From NCBI RefSeq assembly GCF_025717555.1, contig NZ_JAJIRP010000002.1, forward strand, positions 1-64,000: a DNA stretch of 64,000 nucleotides, given 5' to 3'. The translations under genes were made by a program, and so were the position numbers. A model generated the notes under the pieces. That model searched no databases. It was not told the origin of the DNA and saw only the letters and a program-made list of their open reading frames with translations. Below are positions 46,541-55,474 of this stretch, piece after piece. This DNA comes from Paucibacter sp. B2R-40 (GTDB lineage: Bacteria > Pseudomonadota > Gammaproteobacteria > Burkholderiales > Burkholderiaceae_C). Every line of letters begins with the position of its first letter. The stretch's first letter is position 1.

Positions 46541-48010
46541 ATGAAACTGCCTCTGTTAACCGCCTTGTTGGCTGCCGGCCTGACCGGCATAAGCAGCCTC
46601 ACAGGCTGCACGGTCGGCCCCAACTATGTGCGCCCCACGGTGGAAGCTCCGCAAGCCTGGCGCATCGACTACCCGAAGGCGGCCGACGTCGCCAACCTGA
46701 AATGGTGGGAGCAGTTCGGCGACCCGGTGCTGAACGACTTGGTGGAAACCGCGCTGCGCGACAACCGCGATCTGCGCGTCGCCGCCGCTCGGGTCGACCA
46801 GTTCATGGGTGCGCTGACCGCCACCAGTTCGCAGCTCTATCCGCAACTCGGCTATGGCGGCGACGCCAGCCGCAACCACGCCAGCGCCGTGGCGATGCCG
46901 CCGCTCCCCGCCGGCGCAGACCGCTATTTCTCGCTCTACAAGGTGTCGCTCGGCGCGGCCTGGCAGACCGATTTGTTCGGGCGCGTAAGACGTTTGAATG
47001 AAGCCGCTCAAGCGCAGGTTTATGCCAGCGAGCAGGGCCAGCGCGGCGTCGTGCTGTCGCTGGTGTCGGGCGTGGCCGCAAGCTATATCTCTTTGCGCGC
47101 GCTGGACCGCCAGCTGGAGATTGCCCAGGCCAGCTTGCGCAACTTCGAGTCCACGCTGCGCGTGTTTGAGCTGCGCTACAAGGCCGGCATCGTGGCGATG
47201 ACCGAAGTGACGCAGATCCGCTCACAAGTGCAGCAAGCGCGCGCCGCCATTCCGGGCTTTGAGCAGGCCATCCTCGCGCAAGAGAATCTGATCTCGCTTT
47301 TGCTGGGGCGCAACCCCGGGCCGATCGCGCGCGGCAAGTCGATCGACGCCTTGGTCGCCCCGCTGATCCCGGCCGACCTGCCGACCACGCTTTTGCAGCG
47401 CCGCCCCGACATCATGCAGGCCGAGCAGAACCTGGTCGCCGCCAACGCCAATATCGGCGCGGCACGGGCGCTCTACTACCCCAATCTGTCCCTCAGCGCG
47501 GCCGTGGCCAGCACCAGCACGGCCTTCGGCAACCTGCTCAGTGGCCCAGCCGGTGCCGGCCAATTGGCGGCCAGCCTGACCGGCCCGATCTTCACCTTTG
47601 GCGCGATTGAAGGCCAGGTCGCCTCGGCCGAGGCCGGGCAACGCGCGGCGCTGGCCGGCTATCAGCAAACCGTCTTGAACGCGTTCCGGGAAACCAATGA
47701 CGCGCTCAGCGGCAGCCAAAAGCGCCAGCAGGAATTTGCGCTGCAACGCGAACGGGTCGTCGCCTTGCGCGAATTTGCGCGCCTTTCCAATCTGCGTTTT
47801 GACAAGGGCGTAACCGGTTATCTGGAGGTGCTGGTGGCAGAGAACGAGCTGTTCGCCGCCGAGCTCGCCTCGGTCGGCCTGCAAGCCGCCCGCTACGCGC
47901 AAATTGTCAATGTTTATGGCGCGATGGGTGGCGGCTGGGTCGACAGTGCAGTGGCCTTGGCGCCCAAACCTTTGAGCGTAGTCAGCGCCAAGGCCGCGGA
48001 TACAAGGTAG
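46541..48010 (+). CDS. NodT-type outer-membrane channel lipoprotein of the RND efflux system
   Basis: 489 residues from the ATG at 46541, preceded by GAAGGA; a frame from 46496 would add residues before the signal peptide. Lipobox LTGC; then CTVGPNYVRPTVEAPQAW, the standard NodT/OprM N-terminal sequence. Two OEP domains (about 55-245 and 275-470) with KWWEQFGDPVLNDLV and the repeated ALxxYPxLxLxAxxxx pattern. It forms the trimeric outer-membrane duct for the adaptor at 36107 and pump at 37225. It ends 2 nt from the stop of the convergent hydrolase gene. Confidence 0.93.
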   Translation: MKLPLLTALLAAGLTGISSLTGCTVGPNYVRPTVEAPQAWRIDYPKAADVANLKWWEQFGDPVLNDLVETALRDNRDLRVAAARVDQFMGALTATSSQLYPQLGYGGDASRNHASAVAMPPLPAGADRYFSLYKVSLGAAWQTDLFGRVRRLNEAAQAQVYASEQGQRGVVLSLVSGVAASYISLRALDRQLEIAQASLRNFESTLRVFELRYKAGIVAMTEVTQIRSQVQQARAAIPGFEQAILAQENLISLLLGRNPGPIARGKSIDALVAPLIPADLPTTLLQRRPDIMQAEQNLVAANANIGAARALYYPNLSLSAAVASTSTAFGNLLSGPAGAGQLAASLTGPIFTFGAIEGQVASAEAGQRAALAGYQQTVLNAFRETNDALSGSQKRQQEFALQRERVVALREFARLSNLRFDKGVTGYLEVLVAENELFAAELASVGLQAARYAQIVNVYGAMGGGWVDSAVALAPKPLSVVSAKAADTR

Positions 48011-48012
48011 GC

Positions 48013-49479
48013 CTAGTTCTGGGCGCCCTTGCCCTTGAAGCCCTCTTCTATCCTCTCCATCAAGTAGGGGAAGAAGGGGTTGGCCGACATCCGTGACAGC
48101 GAATCCAGGCTGACGATCAAAGTACCGCGCTCACCACGCGTCGCCATCGAACCCAGATTGACGCCGTATTCCTCGGGCTTGTCTGGCTGCAAACCGTAGA
48201 GCGAATCGTTCATCGGAAAGCTCAGCGCCAGATGCGAGAGCGAGAACACCTGGCGCGGATAAAGCAGGCCCAAGGGTCGCACCTGCTCGCTGCTGGCACC
48301 GGCCTCGGTGACGCGCTCCACCACCTCGGCATGGCGCGGGCTCTCATTGGTGATGATGGTGGCCCTGAACTTGCGCGGCGCATTCGGCAAAAGCCGCGCC
48401 ACCACGGTATCGGTATTGGCGCGCATCAAGGCGCCAATCTTGGTATTGCGGTTCACATCAAACAAGACCAGCTCGCTGCCATTGGCCGGCAAGTTGACAT
48501 AGAGCGCATCGACAATGGCACGCGTGCTGACGGTGAAGTCGACCACCGATTGAAACGTGAGTACCGGCGCGATGCCAGCCATCTTGCCGTCGGCCACCGC
48601 AGCATTTATTTCCTGCTGCAGCCGGTTGGCCACCAGTGAGGACTGGCGCGCCGCATTGACCGGGAAGGAGTTGAACTTGAAGGGGTTGAACTCGGGCACG
48701 ATACCGAGCCAAGCCGCCTTGGCAAAGCGCGGCAACAGCGCCGGCCAACCCATCACACCGGCAAAGCGGGCCATCGCGGTGATGCCTATCATCGGCGCGA
48801 TCAGCACGATGCGGTCGGGCCGCGCCAGCGTCTTGTCACCCAGCGCCTCCAGCGCATACTTCATCGCCAGCGCGCCGCCATTGGAGAAACCGATCACATG
48901 CAGCGGCACGCCGGGCCCAGCCAGGCGCTGCGCCTCGCGCACCGACAGTCGCGTCGCCGCCGTCCATTGCTCCCATTCCACCGTCGACAAGCCGCCCGGC
49001 ACCGTGCCGTGCCCGGGCATGCGCGCCGCCACCGCCACAAAGCCGGCCTCGCGGTAGCGCTGCGCGATATGCCGCAAGCTGTAGGGCGAGTCGGTCAGCC
49101 CATGCAGCAAGATCACCGCGCCGACCGGCTTGCCCTCGGGCAGCATCACATAGGAGCGATTCCAGTCGGTAGCGAACTTGCCCGGGTAGATGGGGCTATT
49201 GGCGTCGTAGCGATTGCTCTCAATGCGGGCCTCGGGGCCGAGCTTGTCGCTCACCTCGCTGCGCACCTCGGCAAAAGCCCGCTCCTCCGCCGCCAGGAAC
49301 TGCGTCCAGTCAGCCTTGTCGAGCTCGGCCGCCGACAACTCATGCGGCACAAAGGTGTGCCAAAGTTCCAACTCGGGCCCGCGCTGCGCATCAAAAGCGC
49401 GCACTGCCAGCAGCGTGATGCCGCCCACCAGTGCGATCACCACGCACCACTTCAAGAAGCCAAGAGCTTTCGACACCAT
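48013..49479 (-). CDS. Membrane-anchored alpha/beta hydrolase (esterase/lysophospholipase-like)
   Basis: 488 residues. One N-terminal helix (about 10-28) anchors it. Hydrolase-fold features: LLHGLTDSPYSLRHIAQRY (oxyanion HG at about 125), nucleophile elbow GFSNGG, a late SLSHLALSFP with the probable catalytic His, and an intervening Asp region FDVNRNTKIG. The substrate is unknown. Its gene is convergent with the efflux outer-membrane gene: the two stop codons are separated by only 2 nt, with no room for a separate terminator. Confidence 0.85.
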   Translation of the reverse strand: MVSKALGFLKWCVVIALVGGITLLAVRAFDAQRGPELELWHTFVPHELSAAELDKADWTQFLAAEERAFAEVRSEVSDKLGPEARIESNRYDANSPIYPGKFATDWNRSYVMLPEGKPVGAVILLHGLTDSPYSLRHIAQRYREAGFVAVAARMPGHGTVPGGLSTVEWEQWTAATRLSVREAQRLAGPGVPLHVIGFSNGGALAMKYALEALGDKTLARPDRIVLIAPMIGITAMARFAGVMGWPALLPRFAKAAWLGIVPEFNPFKFNSFPVNAARQSSLVANRLQQEINAAVADGKMAGIAPVLTFQSVVDFTVSTRAIVDALYVNLPANGSELVLFDVNRNTKIGALMRANTDTVVARLLPNAPRKFRATIITNESPRHAEVVERVTEAGASSEQVRPLGLLYPRQVFSLSHLALSFPMNDSLYGLQPDKPEEYGVNLGSMATRGERGTLIVSLDSLSRMSANPFFPYLMERIEEGFKGKGAQN

Positions 49480-49744
49480 CGGATTGATCTCCCCGCGCTA
49501 CGCCAGCAGAGACGGCCGCTTGCCGCTCACCACTCGCAGCCGATTGTATGGGCTGTTAGCTGCCGACCCCGCCCAAGCAAACACCAATCGAGGCCCCGGC
49601 ATCGGGTTCAATATTCAAGCGATTCCAAACGGCGAATCCAGCCGGCACTCAGCTCCCAAGAAGCCCGAAATTCTGCCCACTCCCGAAGCAATGAACTGGA
49701 ACCCAGTTCGTCTTCCAGCCCGGGGATCGCCGCCATTGCCAGCA
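49480..49744. other. Intergenic stretch without recognised features
   Basis: 265 nt between the start of the hydrolase gene and the stop of the VOC-family gene (both minus strand). It should contain the hydrolase promoter. I found no convincing open frame, hairpin with T tract, or known repeat in it. Confidence 0.5.
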
Positions 49745-50236
49745 CTACTTGGCAAGCCCTCTGCGCGCAGCCTCGATGGCCGCAATGTCGATTTTGCTCA
49801 TATCCATCATTGCACTGAAGGCTCGTTTGGCCGCAGCGCGGTCGGGATCCGTGATCGCTTCGGTCAAGGCTACCGGCGTGATCTGCCAAGACAGGCCCCA
49901 TTTGTCCTTGCACCAACCGCAGGCACTTGCCGTGCCGCCATTGCCAATGATTGCCTCCCAGTAGCGATCGGTTTCGGCTTGGTCTTGCGTAGCGACCTGA
50001 AACGAAAAAGCTTCGCTCTGCTTGAAGGCCGGTCCGCCATTGAGCCCGAGGCAGTGAACCCCCATCACCGTGAATTCAACCGTCAAAACATCATCCTGCT
50101 TGCCGGAGGGATAGTCACCCGGCGCACGGTGCACTGCCTCAACAGATGAATCAGGAAAGGTCTTCGCGTAGAACCGCGCCGCCTCTTCGGCGCCACCGTC
50201 ATACCAAAGGCAAATCGTATTCTTTGCGTTTTTCAT
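49745..50236 (-). CDS. VOC-superfamily / PhnB-like protein
   Basis: 163 residues, PhnB/3-demethylubiquinone-9 3-methyltransferase-type vicinal oxygen chelate fold. Typical segments are ICLWYDGGAEEAARFYAKTFPDS at the N terminus, VMGVHCLGLNGGPAFKQSEAFSFQV in the middle and CGWCKDKWGLSWQITP, then an ALTEAITDPDRAAAKRAFSAMMDMSKIDI C-terminal half. Members are mostly of unknown function despite the PhnB name. It lies 79 nt after the BMP-family gene on the same strand and may be a separate unit. Confidence 0.9.
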   Translation of the reverse strand: MKNAKNTICLWYDGGAEEAARFYAKTFPDSSVEAVHRAPGDYPSGKQDDVLTVEFTVMGVHCLGLNGGPAFKQSEAFSFQVATQDQAETDRYWEAIIGNGGTASACGWCKDKWGLSWQITPVALTEAITDPDRAAAKRAFSAMMDMSKIDIAAIEAARRGLAK

Positions 50237-50314
50237 CGCACTACCCCTCTAACTGAGCGTGGGACTCGAGCTGCGCGGCACGGCCCGCTCCCACGCCTGA
50301 ACTTGCTCAGCCAA

Positions 50315-51487
50315 TCACTTCCCGCCCGGCAACTTGCTGTCTACGCCCTTGACGTAAAAATTGACGCCCGAGAGGAATTTGTCGTCGGCTTGCTCGCCCT
50401 TCTTCACCACCTCTTTGCCGTCCTGGCCAATGATGGGGCCTTTCCAGATGGCAAAGCTGCCATCCTTCAGCCCGGCCTTGATCTTGTCGATCTGGGCGCG
50501 GGTGTCGGCCGGCACGGCCTCGGCGATGGACACCAAGTCGATCGCACCTTCCTTGACGCCCCACCAAGCATGCTTGCCCGGCCCGGCCGCCCATGTGCCA
50601 TCCAGCGCCTCGCGCACCGAGGCGATGTAGTACGGCGCCCAGTTGATCACCGCCGAGCCCAAGTGAGCCTTGGGCCCATAGGCGGTCATGTCGGAGTCCC
50701 AGCCGAAGGCGTACTTGCCGTTCTTCTCGGCGGTCTGCAAGACCGCGCTGGAGTCGGTGTTTTGCATCAGCACATCGGCGCCGCCGTCGATCAGGGTCTG
50801 CGCGGCCTCGGTTTCTTGCGGCGGGTCAAACCACTTGTTCACCCACACCACCTTGACGACCGTCTTCGGGTTGACGCTTTGCGCGCCGAGCGTGAAGCTA
50901 TTGATATTGCGGATCACCTCGGGGATGGGGATGGAGCCGACCACGCCCAGCGTGCCGGTCTTGCTCATCTTGCCGGCGATGACGCCGGCCATGTAGGCGC
51001 CCTCATAGGTGCGCGAGTCATAACTGCGCAGATTGGCGGCTTGCTTGTAGCCGGTGGCATGCTCGAACTTGGTGTCGGGGCTGTCGGCCGCCACTTTGAG
51101 CATGGGTTCCATATAGCCGAAGGTGGTGCCGAAGATCAGCTTATTGCCCTGGCTCACCATGTCGCGGAAGACCCGCTCGGCATCGGCCGCCTCGGGTACT
51201 TTTTCCACGAAACTGGTTTGCACCTTGTCGCCGAATTCCTTCTCGACCGCCTTGCGCGCGTTGTCATGAGCAAAGGTCCAGCCGCCATCGCCGACCGGCC
51301 CGACATAGGCAAACGCGATCTTCAAGGGCTCGGCTTTGGCAGCCGCGGCGGACGCAGCAGGGGCCGCGGCCGAGGCTGCCGCAGCAGCCGGCTCCTCCGC
51401 CTTCTTACCGCAAGCCGCCAGCAGAGCTGCCGCGCCGGCCAGCGCCGTCAATGAACCCAATTTAATTACAAAGCTGCGCTTATTCAT
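50315..51487 (-). CDS. BMP-family (purine nucleoside-type) ABC substrate-binding lipoprotein
   Basis: 390 residues from the ATG at 51487, the only start with a properly spaced GGAG (nine bases); ATGs at 51496 and 51520 are not usable. Lipobox LAAC; an Ala/Pro-rich linker (about 35-55) precedes the Bmp/Med/PnrA fold: KIAFAYVGPVGDGGWTFAHD, LIFGTTFGYMEPML, NLRSYDSRTYEGAYMAGVIAGKMS and GKYAFGWDSDM. PnrA/BmpA-type proteins bind purine nucleosides. Being last of the unit with the ABC genes and guaD upstream, it most likely feeds guanine or a nucleoside into the pathway. Confidence 0.93.
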   Translation of the reverse strand: MNKRSFVIKLGSLTALAGAAALLAACGKKAEEPAAAAASAAAPAASAAAAKAEPLKIAFAYVGPVGDGGWTFAHDNARKAVEKEFGDKVQTSFVEKVPEAADAERVFRDMVSQGNKLIFGTTFGYMEPMLKVAADSPDTKFEHATGYKQAANLRSYDSRTYEGAYMAGVIAGKMSKTGTLGVVGSIPIPEVIRNINSFTLGAQSVNPKTVVKVVWVNKWFDPPQETEAAQTLIDGGADVLMQNTDSSAVLQTAEKNGKYAFGWDSDMTAYGPKAHLGSAVINWAPYYIASVREALDGTWAAGPGKHAWWGVKEGAIDLVSIAEAVPADTRAQIDKIKAGLKDGSFAIWKGPIIGQDGKEVVKKGEQADDKFLSGVNFYVKGVDSKLPGGK

Positions 51488-51520
51488 CGTCGTCATCTCC
51501 AAAAGGAAAGAAAGCTTCAA

Positions 51521-52441
51521 TCAAGACCCAGGAAAGAAAGGCTTGCCCAGCGAGGCCGGCATATTGGCCCGTATAAAGGCGGCGTTACTGGAAATCAAGA
51601 CCAGCACCACAATGGTGGATAGATAAGGCAGCATGCTCAGGAACTGACTCGCCACCTCCACACCCTGACCCTGCAAGTAGAACTGCAGCATGGTGACGAA
51701 GCCGAACAGATAAGCACCAAGCAGGATACGTGCCGGCCGCCAGGTGGCAAAGGTCGTCAAGGCCAAGGCGATCCAGCCCTTGCCGGCAATCATGCCTTCG
51801 ACCCAGAGCGGCGTGTAGACCGTGGACACATAGGCGCCGGCCAGGCCGCACAGGCTGCCGCCGGCCATCACCGCGCCCAAGCGAATCCAGCGCACCGGAT
51901 AACCCAGCGCATGCGCGGACTCCGGCGACTCGCCCACCGCCCGCAGCACCAGGCCGGCGCGCGAACGGTACAAAAACCAGGCCAGGGCGGCGGTCAGGAC
52001 CATAGCGCCGTAAACCAGCGGATGCTGCTTGAACAGCGCCGGGCCGATGAAGGGGATATCGGCCAGATAGGGCCACTCGAAGCTGCTGCGAGGGCCCAGC
52101 TTTTCGGACGTGTAGCGGATGCCGACAAAGGCCGAAAAGCCGGTGCCAAACAGGCTCAAGGCCAGGCCGGCCGCATATTGATTGGTGTTGAGCCAGATCA
52201 CCAGCACGCCAAACAAACCGGCCAGCAAGGCGCCGGCGCCCATGCCGGCAGCAAGAGCCAGCAAGCTGCTACCGGTATGCACGGCGGTGGCAAAGCCGGC
52301 GATTGCGGCGACCAGCATCAAGCCCTCGGCGCCGAGGTTGACGATGCCGGCGCGCTCATTGATCAGCAGCCCCAGGGCGGCCAGCGCCAGCAAGGTGCCG
52401 GCGTTCAGCGAGGCGGCGATCAGCAATGCGATGGCGTCCAT
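51521..52441 (-). CDS. ABC transporter permease, BPD_transp_2 family
   Basis: 306 residues with about 9 hydrophobic helices. It matches the YufQ/NupC-type second permease that works with BMP-family binding proteins: LLALAALGLLINERAGIVNLGAEGLMLVAA near the N terminus (the LGxEGxMLxGA motif), LGxVALSLFGTG-like GLALSLFGTGFSAF, and AVGESPESAHALGYPV, the EAA-like coupling loop. The permease gene precedes the BMP gene by 33 nt and follows the other permease by 12 nt. Confidence 0.92.
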   Translation of the reverse strand: MDAIALLIAASLNAGTLLALAALGLLINERAGIVNLGAEGLMLVAAIAGFATAVHTGSSLLALAAGMGAGALLAGLFGVLVIWLNTNQYAAGLALSLFGTGFSAFVGIRYTSEKLGPRSSFEWPYLADIPFIGPALFKQHPLVYGAMVLTAALAWFLYRSRAGLVLRAVGESPESAHALGYPVRWIRLGAVMAGGSLCGLAGAYVSTVYTPLWVEGMIAGKGWIALALTTFATWRPARILLGAYLFGFVTMLQFYLQGQGVEVASQFLSMLPYLSTIVVLVLISSNAAFIRANMPASLGKPFFPGS

Positions 52442-52453
52442 GCTGTCCCGGGC

Positions 52454-53524
52454 TTAAGTGCTGCTCGCGCGCAGGCTGCGGCGCAAGCGGTAGTTGATCA
52501 AGGTATCGCAGGCCAAGAGCGAGAACAAGAGCAAGCCCTGGAACACGCCGGTAATGGACTTGGGCAGACCCAGGCGCGTTTGCGCCAGCTCGCCGCCGAT
52601 ATAGAACATGCTCATCAAAAGGGCCGAAAACACAATGCCGACCGGGTGCAGACGCCCGACAAAGGCGACGATGATGGCGGCAAAGCCGTAGCCGGCCGGC
52701 ACATAAGGCGTGAGCTGACCCAGCGGCCCGGCCACCTCCAGCGCGCCGGCCAGGCCCGCCATCGCGCCCGACAGCAGCAGCGCCGTCCACAGCGCTCGCG
52801 TCGAGGAGAAACCGGCATAACGCGCCGCCGCAGGGGCCAGGCCGCCGACCTGCAGCGCAAAGCCGGCATAAGAGCGGAACAGCAGCACCCAAAAGGCGAG
52901 CACCGAGCCCAGCGCGATCAAGACGCCGATATTGAGCCGTGAGCCCTCGAACAAGCGCGGGATCTTGGTGGCGGCCAAGAAGCTGATGCTTTGCGGGAAG
53001 TTATAGCCCTGCGGGTCTTTCCAGGGGCCGTAAACCAAGTAGCTGAGCAAAAGATCGGCCACATAGACCAGCATCAGGCTGACCAGAATCTCGTTGGCAT
53101 TGAAGCGCGCGCGCAGCAGCGCCGTGATGCCGGCCCAGGCCATGCCGCCCAGCATGCCGGCGAGCAAGATCCACAGCACGATGATGCGGCCGCTGTTGGC
53201 GTCGGCCTGCATGGCCACGAAACCGCCGGCCAAGGCGCCGATGATGAACTGGCCCTCGGCGCCGATATTCCAGACATTGGCACGAAAGCAAACTGCCAAG
53301 CCGAGCGCAATCAAGACCAGTGGCGTCGCCTTCAGGCCCAGCTCGCTCCAGGCATTGGCGGAGCGGATAGGCTCCCAGAAAAACATCTGCAGGCCGCGCA
53401 GCGGGTCTTTGCCCAAGATCAGGAATAGGCTCACACCCAAGGCCACCGTGATCGCCAGCGCCAGCAGCGGCGAAGCCAAACCCATCAGCTTGGAAGGCTG
53501 CGGACGCTGCTCAAGCCTGAACAT
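52454..53524 (-). CDS. ABC transporter permease, BPD_transp_2 family
   Basis: 356 residues, about 9-10 helices: the first of two permeases (YufP/NupB-like). Segments: VALGVSLFLILGKDPLRGLQMFF, ALGLAVCFRANVWNIGAEGQFIIGAL (the conserved GAEGQ motif), LRARFNANEILVSLMLVYVA and the coupling loop around GLAPAAARYAGFSS. It overlaps the upstream ATPase gene by 14 nt and precedes the second permease by 12 nt, so the transport complex is a translationally linked block. Confidence 0.92.
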   Translation of the reverse strand: MFRLEQRPQPSKLMGLASPLLALAITVALGVSLFLILGKDPLRGLQMFFWEPIRSANAWSELGLKATPLVLIALGLAVCFRANVWNIGAEGQFIIGALAGGFVAMQADANSGRIIVLWILLAGMLGGMAWAGITALLRARFNANEILVSLMLVYVADLLLSYLVYGPWKDPQGYNFPQSISFLAATKIPRLFEGSRLNIGVLIALGSVLAFWVLLFRSYAGFALQVGGLAPAAARYAGFSSTRALWTALLLSGAMAGLAGALEVAGPLGQLTPYVPAGYGFAAIIVAFVGRLHPVGIVFSALLMSMFYIGGELAQTRLGLPKSITGVFQGLLLFSLLACDTLINYRLRRSLRASST

Positions 53525-55037
53525 GGCTAGTCCCTGCTTTTGAATTCCACAAGCCGCTCATCCACTCGCCGATCATGGCGCGGCTGGCCTCAAGCACCGG
53601 CACGGCCGGCGACAAACGGCCCTGCGCCATCACGACCATGCGGTCACTGATTTCAAACAATTCGTCCAACTCCTCGCTGAGCACCAAGACCGCGCAGCCG
53701 GCATCGCGCAGCTTCAATAACTCGCCACGGATCTGGGCGGCCGCACCGACATCGACGCCCCAGGTTGGCTGCGCAATGATCAAGACCTTGGGTGTCGCGT
53801 CGATCTCGCGGCCGACAATAAACTTCTGCAAATTGCCGCCCGACAAGCTGCGCGCCGCCGCTCCGGCGCCGCCGGCGCGCACAGAGAAGCGCGCAATCAG
53901 ATGCTCGGCCAAACGCTGCACCTGCGCGGTGCGCAGCCAGCCCCAGCTCGTCACGCTATCGGTGCGTGTCAACAAGGTGTTTTGTGCCAGCGAGAGGCTG
54001 GGCACGGCGCCGCGCCCCAGCCGCTCCTCGGGCACAAAATGCAGGCCCAAGCGGCGCCGTTTGCGCGGGCTGCTGCGCGCAATGTCCTGCCCGAACAATT
54101 GCACCGAGCCGGGCTGGCCGCGCGGGTCTTCGCCCGACAGCGCGGCCATCAACTCCTGCTGGCCATTGCCGGAGACGCCCGCCACGCCGACGATCTCGCC
54201 GGCATGCAGATTCAATTCGATATCGACCAAGGTGGTGCCAAATGGTTCTGCCTTGGCCAGGCTGAGGCGGCGCAGGCTCAAGGCCAGGGCCCCGGCCTTG
54301 TTGGGAAGCCGCTGCAAAGGCGGCGGCTCGGCCCCAATCATCAGACGCGACAGCTCGCTATTGCTCTGTGTGCGCGGGTCGACCTCACCCGTCACCCGGC
54401 CCGCCCGCAGCACCGTGCAGTGATCGCACAGCGCCCGGATCTCGTCGAGCTTGTGGCTGATGTACAAAATACTGCAGCCCTGCGCGGCCAGTTGGCGCAG
54501 GGTGATAAAGAGTTTGTCGACGGCGCGCGGCGTCAGCACCGAGGTCGGCTCATCGAGGATCAAAAGCTTCGGCTCGGTCAGCAGCGCGCGGACGATCTCG
54601 ACCCGCTGGCGCTCGCCGACCGACAAGCTATGCACCGGGCGCTGCGGGTCCACCTCAAGCCCATAACTCTGCGCCACGGCGGAGATGCGCTCGGTCAACT
54701 CGGCAAGACTGGCGCCTTTGTCCAAGCCCAGCCAAATGTTCTCGGCCGCGCTCAGCGTGTCGAACAGCGAGAAATGCTGATACACCATGCTGATGCCCAA
54801 AGCGCGCGCCTGCGCCGGGCTCTTCAGCGCAATCGGCTGACCATTCCAGAGCACTTGGCCGGCGTCGGGCTGGACCGCGCCGTAGATGATCTTCATCAGC
54901 GTCGATTTGCCGGCGCCGTTCTCCCCCAAGACCGCATGGATCTGCCCCGGCGCCACCGTCAACGACACCCCATCGTTCGCCTTGACCGCAGGGTATTGCT
55001 TGCTGATACCGGTGAGTTGCAGTCGGGCTGGGCTCAT
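53511..55037 (-). CDS. Duplicated ABC ATPase of the BMP-type nucleoside transporter
   Basis: 508 residues, two ABC domains. Domain 1: Walker A GENGAGKST (38-46), signature LSVGERQRVEI and Walker B LLILDEPTSVLT. Domain 2 (about 250-500) has a degenerate Walker A (GVSGNGQQ) but a good signature LSGGNLQKFIVGRE and Walker-B-like KVLIIAQPTWGVD in which the catalytic Glu is replaced by Gln. This degenerate second half is common in the sugar/nucleoside (YufO) ABC class. It overlaps the first permease gene and follows the NTF2-like gene by 29 nt. Confidence 0.93.
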   Translation of the reverse strand: MSPARLQLTGISKQYPAVKANDGVSLTVAPGQIHAVLGENGAGKSTLMKIIYGAVQPDAGQVLWNGQPIALKSPAQARALGISMVYQHFSLFDTLSAAENIWLGLDKGASLAELTERISAVAQSYGLEVDPQRPVHSLSVGERQRVEIVRALLTEPKLLILDEPTSVLTPRAVDKLFITLRQLAAQGCSILYISHKLDEIRALCDHCTVLRAGRVTGEVDPRTQSNSELSRLMIGAEPPPLQRLPNKAGALALSLRRLSLAKAEPFGTTLVDIELNLHAGEIVGVAGVSGNGQQELMAALSGEDPRGQPGSVQLFGQDIARSSPRKRRRLGLHFVPEERLGRGAVPSLSLAQNTLLTRTDSVTSWGWLRTAQVQRLAEHLIARFSVRAGGAGAAARSLSGGNLQKFIVGREIDATPKVLIIAQPTWGVDVGAAAQIRGELLKLRDAGCAVLVLSEELDELFEISDRMVVMAQGRLSPAVPVLEASRAMIGEWMSGLWNSKAGTSHVQA

Positions 55038-55066
55038 GAATGGCTGACGCTGAATAGACGCTGTGG

Positions 55067-55474
55067 CTAAGGCGTCATCATAGGGGCCGCATGCTGGCTG
55101 GGCGTATCTTGGCTGAACAGATTGACCCAGCGCTCCTCCGTACTTTCACCCTCTTGACGGCGCCACAGGGACGAGACATACATCGCCTTCGCTTGAGTGC
55201 CAGCGACTCGCTGAAACACGGCCCGGTAGGACAGCATCACCAGGCCGGGCGCCAGATCCATGATGCGCGCTTCGCTGAGTACATAGGTCGGGGCAAAGCC
55301 GGGCGTCTGTGCCAAGGGGGCGAGGTTTTCAGCCAAGCCCGCAAATCCACTCGGATAGACACCCAGGAACTCGGGCGCCAGCAGCGCCTTGTAGGCCTGA
55401 AGGTCACCGAGGGTCATGGCTTGCCAGACGCGGGTTTCAAGGGCGATAAAGAAGGCTATTCTTTCTGTGCTCAT
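55067..55474 (-). CDS. NTF2-like / SnoaL-DUF4440 family small protein
   Basis: 135 residues. The cone-shaped NTF2 fold is suggested by the N-terminal helices (FFIALETRVWQAMTLGDLQAYKALLAPEF) and strands ending in AMYVSSLWRRQEGESTEERWVNLFSQDTP, typical of DUF4440 proteins. It has no signal peptide. Start ATG 55474 shares bases with the guaD stop (TGATG), so it is co-translated with guaD inside the purine unit. A role there is unknown; possibly a binding or detoxifying partner. Confidence 0.85.
   Translation of the reverse strand: MSTERIAFFIALETRVWQAMTLGDLQAYKALLAPEFLGVYPSGFAGLAENLAPLAQTPGFAPTYVLSEARIMDLAPGLVMLSYRAVFQRVAGTQAKAMYVSSLWRRQEGESTEERWVNLFSQDTPSQHAAPMMTP

Noticed and set aside
49214-50149. 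311-residue plus-strand open frame across hydrolase start, gap and VOC gene
   Set aside because: Overlaps two supported minus-strand genes and has no recognisable domain; the frame stays open because of high GC.
50303-51454. 383-residue plus-strand open frame opposite the BMP protein
   Set aside because: Antisense shadow of a lipoprotein with clear family motifs.
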